64,000 bases of DNA, taken from Augochlora pura (Eukaryota > Arthropoda > Insecta > Hymenoptera > Halictidae). Every line of letters starts with the position of its first letter. Position 1 is the first letter of the stretch. The stretch lies in NCBI RefSeq assembly GCF_028453695.1, contig NC_135773.1, forward strand, positions 20,770,001 to 20,834,000. Reading direction: 5' to 3'. Shown one piece after another: positions 53,973-64,000 of this stretch. Under the pieces are notes generated by a model, which saw only the letters and a program-made list of their open reading frames with translations, searched no databases and was not told the DNA's origin. Both the position numbers and the translations under genes were made by a program.

Positions 53973-54307
53973 ACTGTGTTATGATTGAAATTAGTTACTT
54001 TAGCATCGTTGCTATACGAATATGCTATGTAAAATTGATGGCGTTCAGAAAGAATGCAGCGGATTATAAATTGAATTATATTTTAAGTTGGAAATGGTTT
54101 AAATGTGTTCCCACTTGTCCAATAAATATTCTGTTGTACCATAATTTGTGCTATTATATATTTTGTAAAAATGATATTCATAATCGCTATTACACTGACA
54201 ACAGGGCATACGATTATATTAATTATAATAATACAACAAATATCAGGTGCATACAAAATTTATCGTTTTCTTACTTTTCAAGAACAGATAGAATTTTCCG
54301 ACCTAGT
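53973..54307. other. AT-rich spacer
   Basis: No feature; the 148-codon frame 53891-54337 begins inside the preceding transposon and is AT-rich noise. Confidence 0.5.
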
Positions 54308-54434
54308 ATAATTATCATTCAAGGCTTGTTAGAATAATTACAATGATCATTGAAGGCTTGCTAGAATAAATATAATTATCGTTCGATGCTTGCTAGAATA
54401 ATTATAATTATCACTCAATGCTTGTTAGAATAAT
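54308..54434 (+). repeat. ~37-bp tandem repeat, about four units
   Basis: AATTATCATTCAAGGCTTGTTAGAATAATTA-type unit; GCTTGTTAGAATAA/GCTTGCTAGAATAA recurs at roughly 54324, 54358, 54388 and 54420, the spacing drifting between about 30 and 37 bp. Confidence 0.85.
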
Positions 54435-54956
54435 GATCACTGAAATACTAAATCTGTGATTAACTCCGTAATTGCTGATTTTTGGGTATTTTGTTTGCAG
54501 TCGCAAAAATTGTGAAAATGTTTTTCTTTCAACATATAATCTACTAAAAGACGTTCATAGCTCGAATAAATCCAATCTTATAATTATTTTAAAATTATTA
54601 GTTGCGTTTTGGGCACTGGGTGGCATTAGTAATTAAAGAAAAAACAAGTTTCTAGTTTATTTCTTGTTGAAATCATTGATACAAAGTATGTTGATCTTGA
54701 ATAAGCGAAGGGTCAAAGAGAAAATTAGAATAAGAGTATGTTAATTTATCCGATTGCTCTAAGTTTGATTGACCAAGCACAGAAGAGATCTCCGATTGAG
54801 AGCTTCTCCTATTAGACCGCGAGCAACCGTTTTCTCGGTCGCTTTTTAAAGAGAATCGTTTCTCTCAGAGATAACGCCGATACACCGAACAATCCAAGAC
54901 CAATTTCAGACCAGTTTCCTCTCAAGGAATGTCATTGTAAACTCAAGCCGCGGCGA
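54435..54956. other. Spacer
   Basis: AT-rich to ~54780, then balanced. No feature recognised. Confidence 0.5.
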
Positions 54957-55007
54957 GTGCGTGCATGCATACATATATGCACGTATATACATATACATAC
55001 ATATACA
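54957..55007. repeat. 51-bp purine-pyrimidine alternating tract
   Basis: From GTGCGTGCATGCATACATAT to ACATATACA every base alternates purine and pyrimidine without a break. It is a mixed GT/GC/AT/AC alternation, not a simple repeat, with Z-DNA and cruciform potential (TGCATGCA inside). Confidence 0.9.
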
Positions 55008-55556
55008 GTGTCTGACAGTGCAGCATAAGCAAGACAATTGTCTTTTGCCTCGTTGCACCTGGGCTTTCACCTTTGTCCGACGAGATTTAAATATTTTCAT
55101 ATCTCGTAAATTAATTTTACCGTTCAATTGTGTTGTTGTATTAAATCTATAGAAATGATAAATTGCTATAAATTGAAGAAGATAATATAGCAACGAAGTA
55201 GATATTATAATCTTTCTTCTAGAATGTTTAAAATCTTTTTACATTTCTTTTATAAATTAAAAAATTGTGGTCAGTTAAATTACACAACAATTTATCGTTT
55301 TTAGTATTATGAGCTGCCATCTACTCAGAGAATGCTCAAGCTGAATATAGAGTACAGTCTGTCGGTAATTTCTAAATGTTGAGATAGAAAATGGTGTCGC
55401 TATCTTTAGTTGAAGCACAGACTTAGAAGACAGATTTAGGATTTGTATAGACGTTGTATCTTACGGGATTTTTGTCTCGTCTTTTTAGGTCATTAAAATT
55501 CTTTTATTATTTCGTTTCGTGCTAAATGTTACCTATAGTTCAAGAAAAATATCGCC
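55008..55556. other. Spacer
   Basis: No feature recognised. Confidence 0.5.
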
Positions 55557-55665
55557 TTAATATGTAGAGCCTTAATAAATAAAGCCTCGATAACTAATGT
55601 CACGATAAGTAACGCCTTAATAGACAAAACCTTAATAGATAACGCCTTAATAAATAACGCATCCT
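55557..55665 (+). repeat. ~18-bp degenerate tandem repeat
   Basis: CCTTAATANATAANG-type words repeat about six times (CCTTAATAAATAAAG, CCTCGATAACTAATG, CCTTAATAGATAACG) at ~18-bp steps. Confidence 0.75.
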
Positions 55666-58279
55666 TCGATGACAAAATATTATTGTTGGTTCATATTCCT
55701 TGTTAACAATCTTTGTTAACATTTCTTCTTATCGTTTCTTTTTCGTTTGCTAAAAGATCTGAAACAGACTCGATAAACGAATTACTATTAATAACTTTCT
55801 GAAAGTTTACTTTGACAAATTATTATACGTATCTAAAATATAATATCATCATCAAAAATCCCAAATATCATCATCAAATGCCTGTTATTTAAACAGATCT
55901 TTTTTATTTAATATTGACTTACATCTCTCAATAATATATAGTTTTTCTAGTAAAAACTAAATATACAGAATATATGCTTCTTGCTAATTTACTAATTTTT
56001 CGTGAACTATCGGTAATGCTGATCGCGTATGGTAAAATGATGAAACATCATTAGAGGTCTTCGAAGCTGTAACAGGAACAACCATAAGAAGCAATGTCTT
56101 TACGAAACTTGATCGGAACTTTTTAAACTAAAAAGTTTAAATTTGTTTAATGTCGGTAACGATGAGCGCGACACGGAAATATGGTATATTGGATAACAAT
56201 ATACTTCATGCTACTATATACTATATACCTATACTTCGTTCGTGATGATAGAGTTACCCGTATACTTCATCTGTGATAACTATTGCACACTTGTTTCAGC
56301 ATTTTTACACGGATGTCGTCACTGATAAATTATTTAGCAATTCGTGTTCCTCGGGAAACACAATGGATTTTCGAGGGTGGATACAATAATTTTATAATTT
56401 TTGGTAAGGGTTAATTAGCATAAATTCATAAGTGAATTATAGTGAAGATAATAGGAGATGGTAGTAATAGTACAGTAATAGAAACATAAGATATGGAATA
56501 AGATAGAAATAGAAAATAGAATACAGTAATAAGAAACATAAAATATAGAATAAAATAAAAATAGAAAATAGAATAAAACTGAAATAAAATAGGCTAACAT
56601 TCTGTAGAAATATTGAATTAATAGTCAATACTATTTAATACTATTATAGTTAATACTACAGTTAATACTATATAATATAATATAAAAATATATAGTAAAT
56701 ATATAGTAAAATATAAATTAATCCTTGTTAGTATGTGTATTAAATCTTCTTTAAACTTTCTGCCTGTCATTTACCATATATTTAGTTAATTAGACTAGAT
56801 TATTTAACTCGTTTTATCCAACCGCTACCATTCTCAATTTATATTGTTTTATAAAGCGGAGAATAAATTAATATCAATTTCTAACGTAGAAGACTTCCGT
56901 AGAACCCCATTTCCCGTACAACGCGCTATATAAAATGAAGATATGTAAATCCGTATGGTTAATTATACTGAAACGAAAGTGTTGGAACGTAACATTGGAC
57001 GATTCGGACAGTGATTAATGTTCGACGCTACAAAAATATATATTTCCGGTTTTGTTTAACTAATTGCGGCTACATAATGATTTTATTGAATTCTTTCTTT
57101 CGTTCGGTTTAATTGGGTATAAGTTTCCTTCAACAAAATATCTGTTTCCGTGAAACTTTTACGAAAATTAATGGATGTGTACCTCTTTTAAAATGTGTAT
57201 TAAAGAAGGCTCTATAAAATAAATGAAACACGAAATTATTGTGTGTCATATTTATTTAATAATATTGTTAGTTTACGTTTATAACCATAATAACTCGGTA
57301 ATAGTTCTATAATTATTTATAATAGTTACAGAATAATTTTATAATAGTTATGATATTATACATTAAATAATATTTCGTCCTTCTTCTATAATTCTCGAGA
57401 ATTTCTTTTATATTAATTAACAAAATATCAGTTTCTAATATAGAAATACTTTTATTTTCAAATTTTATTTGATCAAACGAAGCTAAAATCTTTAATCTCG
57501 AAAATTATTTATATATATATATTTATTGTTAATTATTATATTCATAGTTTAGTTAAACTATACAAAATGCACTATAAAGTTGATTATTATAAAAAACGAT
57601 CTCTTAGCATGTTACTTTATTACATAGTAGAATATTCTCCTCCACAAATAACAAATACGGCGGAGCGCAAAAATGATCTGTTCTGTTCCTAAACAAAAAG
57701 TTGGTCTCTAAAGATCGTATAAAAAAATTTCGCGCTCGCGCGGATCGACCGCGATCTCCAGGAACGACGATAAATCATGCATAAGAGCCGCGTTCAATTT
57801 TCTCGAGGACCCGCGAGCGCCGCGAGATTTTGTGGCATAAAACATTTCCAGCGAGATGTTATTAAGGGTATTATGGCTCCTTTCTAAAAATAATTGGCGT
57901 TCCGAGAAAAAATAAAACGCATTGTCATACAGTTCGGCGCCGAGTCCGCGCGGTTCACCGATGGAATTGCACAATTTGTTAAGCAAAACTATGACTCACG
58001 ATCGTATTAGATTTTCATTCTATTGAACTCTATCGGTTGTTCATAGTTAATCACTTCAATTCTTATTTCATAATTAAATATGCATAACATTTTTTATTTG
58101 ATATTCTTTTTTATCGTAATATGGTTTGGAAAGATTTGATCATTCGAATACCATACAAAATTTAAAAATTGTTTCACGGTCAATTTATGGTTTATCCTTT
58201 ATTTTAGTCAATTTTTCAATTGTTAGATAATTTTCTGAGGTTTGACAAATGATTTCGATATTATTATTTAATAGGAAAC
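55666..58279. other. Long AT-rich spacer
   Basis: The longest AT-rich stretch; only 57715-57970 is GC-rich, with a 92-codon minus frame (57708-57986) of no recognisable type. At ~56470-56590, AATAGAAACATAANATA-type words repeat, giving artefact frames on the minus strand. No transposon ends found. Confidence 0.5.
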
Positions 58280-58625
58280 TCTGTAACTATTTTTTAACCT
58301 AAAACTTCAACAGAAATCTCTGCAGCTAATTTTTAATAGAAAAAATTAATAGAAAGCTTTGCAACTATTTTTGTTTATTAGAGAACTTTATTAGAAAACT
58401 CTGCAACTATTTTTTAATAAAAAGCTTTAACAGAAAACTCTGCAATTATTTTTTAATAGAAAACCTTAATAGAAAGCTTTGCAACTATTTTTGTTTATTA
58501 GAGAACTTTAATAGAAAACTCTGCGACTATTTTTTAATAAAAAGCTTTAATAGAAAACTCTACAATTATTTTTTAATAGAAAACTTTAACAGAAAACATT
58601 GATAGAAAACTCTGCAACTATTTTT
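58280..58625 (+). repeat. ~120-bp higher-order repeat of ~40-bp monomers
   Basis: AGAAAGCTTTGCAACTATTT followed by TTGTTTATTAGAGAACTTTA at 58351 and 58471 (120-bp period); monomers of the form AATAGAAAACTCTGCAACTATTTTTT run throughout. Confidence 0.9.
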
Positions 58626-59035
58626 TAATGTAACACAGTACTCAAGAAGACTGTTATTAAAAATAGGTCCAGATTTGTGCGCTTACAACGAATCCGAGTA
58701 GGAAGAACGCGACGAAGTATTAGAAAATATGCATTCTTTCCAATTCATTAAACCCGTTAAGAGAGATAGACGAAATTTCCAGTTTACTCCAGTTTGTTGC
58801 AACCGAGACGGCAAATTCGTATTCTGCATACTAATCCGCAGAGTCTAGCATTAACCTACATCACGTAACGCTCAAGCATCCATTCGCCTCCTTTCCGCTG
58901 TAAAATCAAAGATTGAAGAAAGTTCACGACTAATTAAACATTTTTAAGCGACAACGTATGAATCTCGTTGCGTAACCGATCGGAACAGGTATTCCGAATA
59001 ATCTGCTACTTTTGAACAGCACCGGTCACGAATCC
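58626..59035. other. Spacer
   Basis: No feature recognised. Confidence 0.5.
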
Positions 59036-59039
59036 TTAA

Positions 59040-59334
59040 CCCTTTGCACTCGTGTGGTGACTCGATATATTTAAATTTATATCAGCTTTTTTTAAAAAAT
59101 TAATATATATTTTTTTCTAAAAAATTATTATATTACGTTCCCAAATAATTTGTATACTAACAAAGTTTAGATTTAAAAAATTGTTAACTGTAAAACTACT
59201 GGTGCGAGTCGCAAGAATCAATTTTGCATGTATAAAATACACTTTGTCAGGTAAAATAGATGAAGAATACTATGAGCTAGAGAAATGATTTCAGATTTAT
59301 AGCTAAAATATAACAAAAATTCGAGTGCAAAGGG
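59040..59334 (-). mobile_element. TTAA element family A, expanded copy
   Basis: TTAA-CCCTTTGCACTCGTGTGG...AATTCGAGTGCAAAGGG-TTAA, 295 bp. The ~50 bp excess lies near the right arm, where TTTTTTAAAAAATTAATATAT and TTTTTCTAAAAAATTATTATAT look like a local duplication. Confidence 0.85.
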
Positions 59335-59340
59335 TTAAAC

Positions 59341-59502
59341 CTTTAACAATCTTTTAAATGGAAGGGTCTTCAATAATGTCAGGTTATTTTATAAAACAGT
59401 TACACTTTAAACAATCTCTTAAATGGAAGGGTCATTAATAACGTCAAAATTATTTTGGAAATGATATAACAATGTTCGTTGGCGCCACTCGAGTGCAAAG
59501 GG
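59341..59502 (+). mobile_element. TTAA element family A, deleted copy
   Basis: Directly after the previous copy's TTAA. CCTTT leads straight into the interior (AACAATCTTTTAAATGGAAG), which is then repeated (AACAATCTCTTAAATGGAAG) before the right arm GGCGCCACTCGAGTGCAAAGGG-TTAA. Confidence 0.75.
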
Positions 59503-59506
59503 TTAA

Positions 59507-60020
59507 CAAGACCGGCAAAAATACTGACACACGTCGGTCGAATTTGCGGCGCGGCGTACGTGATTTCCGCGATCAGGAAAACCAACACGGTTTCAGGGGA
59601 GGCCGGCAGCCACGCAACTCTGTTGCGAACTATTTAATACGAGATTTTACGAGGCACCGATTCCGCGGGTTGCGGTAACCGCCGCGTATTTTCTTCCGGT
59701 ACGTAATACACTTTTCTATCGCCACGCTTTCGCGATGAAAGTGCACACGTACGGTCGCCGCATCGCATCGCGAACGGCCCGGTAATTTTAACTTTGATAC
59801 GCGCCGGTTGCGCCGGAACGATCGATAGATTTTTCGTGGTCCCACCTACCCGAGGGATATTCACGGCTCCTCCATACGAAGAAATAAAAAGGCCAATTTG
59901 CAGTCCGCAGTTGCGTTAATCTTGATTAAAATCGCGTGCGGATCTTCACCTTTCACGGCGCCGCCGAATTATCAACGGCGTTTACGTAACGCAGCGAAAT
60001 TATGACAGCGTTAACAAACA
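59507..60020. other. GC-rich block
   Basis: CpG-dense; opposed frames at 59472-59678 and 59630-59864. No gene. Confidence 0.5.
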
Positions 60021-60830
60021 GCGGTCTGTATACATCGACGCGATTCTTTCTTCGTATTGTTTATCACTTGTTGTAATTTTACCATTTAATAAAGTAATTT
60101 GCGTGTTATTATTGTATTCTTGAATTGAAGGAATTGAAAAGGTTCGAAATTAGGTTTCGCGCGTGAAATATTTCGTTCCTGTTTAGTTCTGTTATAATAT
60201 CTTCAAAATCTAGGAAATCTAAATGGAGCAGTGTTTTATATGTACATATAATATACATATGCATATAAACAATGCTTTTATATTTCCATTGTAAAATGTT
60301 GTTCTTTAACTCACGGTGCTATGAATGAATTCTAACATGTTGATTTAAAATTGAAAATTAGATCGAACTAAAACATATAAAATTTCTTATGCTACCCTAA
60401 ACATGAGGGGGGTAAGTATACACTTCTATTTAATTCTTGCTTTCTAAATTAAATTCTAACCTATAATAAAAATCTAACCTAGAATATAATCTGGAGAAAT
60501 ATATTATTATTAATGATATTACCATTTATATAATATTATTGAATTGTTATTCACAATTTTATATTTCTCCATATTCTCCTATATTATTAGTACTATAGTA
60601 TTAGTACTATAGTATTAGTACTAATAATAATATATTTATATAATATTGTTGAATTCTTATTCATCATTTAATAAATAACGATAATAGTATTAATAATAGT
60701 ATAAGCAATAATATTCTGTAGTAATATAAACAGTAACATTATACATTCTATAATAATATAAGCAATAATATTATAAAATAATATAAATAAGTAAATGAAA
60801 TAATTTCTTCTTAAAAGTCCGCTAATAATT
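60021..60830. other. AT-rich spacer
   Basis: A 14-bp repeat TATTAGTACTATAG occurs ~3 times at about 60585-60624 (each with palindromic AGTACT), and TAATATAAGCAATAATATT-type words at 60690-60790. No gene. Confidence 0.55.
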
Positions 60831-61660
60831 ATTTCTCCGCGAACGATATTGGAATCAATGACCACAGCCAATAATTACGCGGGCATCTTCTCTAAATTAA
60901 TCTCGGGACCGACGAGATGCCACCGGTGGCAAGTACACCGTGAAAGGTGAGGGCGTTCAACGTTTCACGGCGCGATATTAACTAGATTTCGCGCGGCGGC
61001 TGTTGGCGCAAAGGTGACCGGCGACAGATGGTAATATAACCCTGGACCAACACTCTGCGTCATCTGTTGCGCTCGGCGATGAGAGGCGCGGCGTCTCTCT
61101 TCCAAGTTTAGTCGCTCTCCGAGTCCGTTGCCCGGGGCTCTGGTACAACGAGATGAAACAATGTTAACCAGTTCGTCTCTGGCAGCTACGCTGCCCGAGA
61201 GGGCACCTTTGATCACCGGCCTGGTGCGCGCGGTTTCCATCAGTTAATAAAGAGAGCGCTCTCCGTACACTACGGCGGCAGATCGGCAAGGATTCACGGG
61301 GTCAACTTGACCTCGGACTCTTTACGGGTATAATCCCATTCTGCGGATACCGGTCGTTCCTCGCACGGGTGCGCGCCGCACGGCGTGTGTCGCTCGCGTA
61401 TTTGCACGGGCAAGTGAGGACGCACCGTCGCACCGTAACCACGTGCACCACTTTCTTAACTAGGAAGCCGGTGCTTAGGGTTAAGTTTAACGACGGCGCG
61501 TTACCGTTCGCAGAGTCTTGTTAACGATCCCCGGGATAATTGTGCCAGATTCGTACATCTCGCTTTGGTGCACCGAATTATTCGAGAAAAATCTTTCGGT
61601 CAATTGATATTTTTATCGAGCAATTTCGTCTTCGTTAACAAGCTACGAACTATAGAGAAT
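60831..61660. other. GC-rich block
   Basis: CpG-dense. A 91-codon minus frame (60965-61240) has no recognisable domain. No repeat seen. Confidence 0.5.
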
Positions 61661-62126
61661 TTTTGTTTCTCGTTGATTTAAATTCAAACGATATGAAAGA
61701 AAAAGAAAAATTAAATTGAAATGGTATGAAATGTATACGATATATTAAAATAATAATCTAAATGTATAAAATAATATATGAAATAACAAAGTGTATAAGT
61801 GCAACGTATATTGTGTTGTATTAGGTTTATTTGGGAAAGTTCTGTCAGATAATGTCATATCAAGTTTTAATAAGTACGCATATGTTTATTTGAGACATAT
61901 ATGTATGATAAATATGTTATGACGTATGTTATATGTATAATAAATATTATTAAATGTGTGGAAAATTTATTATATACTTTCACTTCGCAGACAGAACTTT
62001 CCACTAGACCTAATATATTATTAAGGAAGGATACTTCGCTAATATGTAAATAAATTAACATTCGAAGAAATTGATTTGCAACGACGAAACAACAGAGATT
62101 ATTTTTGGTTTCGAACAAATTGGATT
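61661..62126. other. AT-rich spacer
   Basis: No feature recognised. Confidence 0.5.
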
Positions 62127-62250
62127 TAAAATGTCTGTTTAAATTTAATTGAATTTAAAATGTCTGTTTAAATTTCATTGATTTTAAAATTTATTTTTAA
62201 ATTTCATTGTAATTTAAAATTTCTTCTCAAATTTCATTGTAATTTAAAAT
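62127..62250 (+). repeat. ~30-bp tandem repeat, four units
   Basis: TTAAAATGTCTGTTTAAATTTAATTG-type unit; TTTAAAAT starts units at about 62126, 62155, 62184 and 62214. Confidence 0.85.
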
Positions 62251-62993
62251 TGAGGTTAACAACCAGGGACAGCTATTGTTAGTCGATAACCACATGCTTC
62301 GCGGGATTATTACGTTTGTAAATTGTCGTGGGACAGCGCACACGTGACAGAAGAATTATCCAAGCGAACAAGCGAAGTTTGCCGCGATCATTTTCAATAG
62401 ATATCCAGCGCATTTTTCCGCCGTGCAGATTACTAAATTTGTCCTCATGGGCTTCGATCGTGGTTGATCGTGACGAATGGCAGAATGTGTTTTCTTGTCC
62501 GTTCGGTAATTGCGTTTCATGACGCTCGCGGACTTGGACATTGCCGAAGGGGTTACGTACCGGGTGACCTGACAATCAATGCTAAACCGCGCGGAGCCTT
62601 GTTCTCTCGATCACTCCTTCCTGGGGTGTATTGTGAGAGTCGATGAAGTGATCGAGCCGGTGTCCAAGCTTAAACGGACCCGAACAAAAAATCGTTCGCG
62701 TGCTCACCACGAAATTGTCGGCCACTTTGAACGCCATCTTTGATTTGCCGGGGGTCACTGCATTTCAGATTAACGAAGATAAAAATTAACTCTCAAGCGA
62801 TTTACTCGTCCAGTCATCCGTTTTCTCGAACGAAGTTAAATACGTATTTACTAGGATTGTTCGTTTATAAATTTTCTGAAATTCAAAATGGCCTCTCTGC
62901 GATTAACCCATCTATTTATTCATACTTTGGTACAACATTAAATATGGATCAGGATATTCCTTTCTTTAAGACATTTCTAGATAGCTGTTTATA
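62251..62993. other. GC-rich block then spacer
   Basis: CpG-rich 62290-62760. Contains ACGTACCGGGTGACCT (62555-62570), also present at 63755. Frame 62740-62994 is unrecognised. Confidence 0.5.
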
Positions 62994-63245
62994 AGAGTAG
63001 ATTTAATAAGGATAAATTTTAATAAGAATAAATTTAATGAGGATCAATTTTAATAAGAATAAATTTAATAAGAGTCAGTTTTAATAAGAATAAATTTTAA
63101 TAAGGATAAATTTTAATAAGACTAAATCTTAATACGAATAAATTTTAATAAGAGTAAATTTTAATACCAATAAAAATGAGAATAAATTTTAACAAGAACA
63201 AAATTAATAAGAATAGATTTTAATACGAATAAACTTAATAAGCAC
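62994..63245 (+). repeat. ~16-18-bp degenerate tandem repeat
   Basis: AATAAGAATAAATTTT words (variants AAGGATAAATTTT, AAGAGTAAATTTT) repeat about 14 times. Confidence 0.88.
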
Positions 63246-63828
63246 AATTATTCGATTATCACCGATTTCTCGTCAGTTCGTTAATTATATCTTCCTCTAA
63301 ATTACAGGATAGTTAAGCAACTTCCCAAACGTAGAATGGTGGTCATTACATCTTCCTGTCATTTTCCGTCGGAGCGTTTCAATTCCTACATTGCAACTTC
63401 AGCGGCAAAAATAAAAAGGAAAGTAAAAAGAACCAGCAGAATTCTTGCACGACAATAATGAGAATACTGCGTTGCGTTCACCTTCCGCGGTACTGTAATG
63501 TCAATAATAAAGTTTACGACTTTAATAAGCGCGGGCCGATTGCGCGAATTCCATAGACCGATTCTTACGATCCCTTCTATGTACCCGTTCGCCGGGTGAA
63601 AAATCGAAACGAAATTTGCGAAACCGGCGCATAAAAAATCGGACAGTCGGCCGAACGACTCGCGATGGAACGCGATTCGAGGAATAGCAAAATACGATTC
63701 CTAATTCCTTAGCATTCCTGGCCGCTGGGCACCGCGCGCCGTGCCTCGGGGACCACGTACCGGGTGACCTAATAATTCGTCCCGCATTGCTCCTGAAATA
63801 AACGCAAAACTTACAAACATATTAGAGT
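63246..63828. other. GC-rich block
   Basis: CpG-rich from ~63465. Contains the second ACGTACCGGGTGACCT at 63755-63770. No gene. Confidence 0.5.
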
Positions 63829-64000
63829 GGCTTCTATATTAATTTTCCAGCATTTAGTGGGTCCACCTTAATGCCTTATTATATCGTTTAATCGATTTGC
63901 CATACTTTCAACCAGTTTCAATGCGATGTTTGGTTCAATTATAATATTATTCTAAATTTTGGAATATTATTCCAAACTTCCAAAATTTTGTTTTTTAGCA
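63829..64000 (-). mobile_element. Tc1-like transposon, second copy, cut by window end
   Basis: Matches 22490-22660 of the first Tc1-like element (TATTAGAGTGGCTT, ATTTAGTGGGTCCACCTTAA, TTGGTTCAAT), covering the C-terminal transposase codons on the minus strand. The outer inverted end is missing; a short TTCTAAATTTTGGAATATTA duplication is present. Confidence 0.85.

Noticed and set aside
54957..55007. Simple CA/TA microsatellite
   Set aside because: The tract is not a repeat of one dinucleotide; it is reported as a mixed alternation instead.

Overview
This is eukaryotic, almost certainly insect, DNA. The support is a mariner transposase and a Tc1-like transposase relic, very dense short inverted-repeat transposons, many minisatellites, and a patchwork of CpG-dense GC-rich blocks (with CG-alternating tracts and G/C homopolymers) set in AT-rich DNA. 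That texture, without CpG depletion, fits a hymenopteran (bee, ant or wasp), but the order is an inference and no species is claimed. I recognise no host protein-coding gene, rRNA or tRNA. All open frames except those inside the two transposons look like chance frames in GC-rich or tandem-repeat DNA, so the window is best read as an intergenic region or a very large intron.

The main content is mobile DNA. The dominant family (called A here) is a ~235-245 bp non-coding element with termini CCCTTTGCACTCGA...TCGAGTGCAAAGGG, always abutting TTAA. About 24 complete, nested or broken copies are spread from 1.4 kb to 59.5 kb. Related TTAA-flanked families are B (CCCCTTGCCGTAC..., ~27.9, 30.1, 39.7 kb, ends at 14.9 and 52.6 kb), C (CACTTTACCGACC..., nested at 31.7 kb), D (CACGTTGA..., 15.0-15.6 kb, relics at 16.7 and 18.6 kb) and E (33.5 kb, fragment 28.5 kb). 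TTAA target duplication and CCC/GGG or CAC/GTG ends suggest piggyBac-superfamily MITEs. Several nested insertions preserve the empty site, which shows TTAA duplication directly and orders the events. Tc1/mariner material comprises a 1.24-kb degenerate mariner (41.1-42.4 kb), a 163-bp relic of the same family (25.9 kb), a 938-bp Tc1-like element with ~95-bp inverted ends (22.2-23.2 kb), a lone end of that family (36.4 kb), a second copy running off the window end, and several mariner-type termini (1.7, 49.1, 53.2 kb).

Tandem repeats are the second theme: periods of 107, 96, 27, 133, ~250, 39, 60, 26, 76, 35, 30, ~37, 120, ~30 and ~18 bp, each locally confined and unrelated to the others. GC-rich blocks of 0.3-1.9 kb alternate with AT-rich spacers; family A often sits at the edges of these blocks. 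One 100-N assembly gap lies at 52467-52566, beside a truncated family-B end.

No operon-like cooperation of genes exists here. The interesting biology is the TTAA-element community (nesting, sharing of one TTAA by neighbouring copies, subterminal palindromes) and a few unusual DNA structures (a 51-bp uninterrupted purine-pyrimidine alternation, a double-E-box palindrome, hairpin-forming 76-bp repeats, a duplicated GC-rich block).
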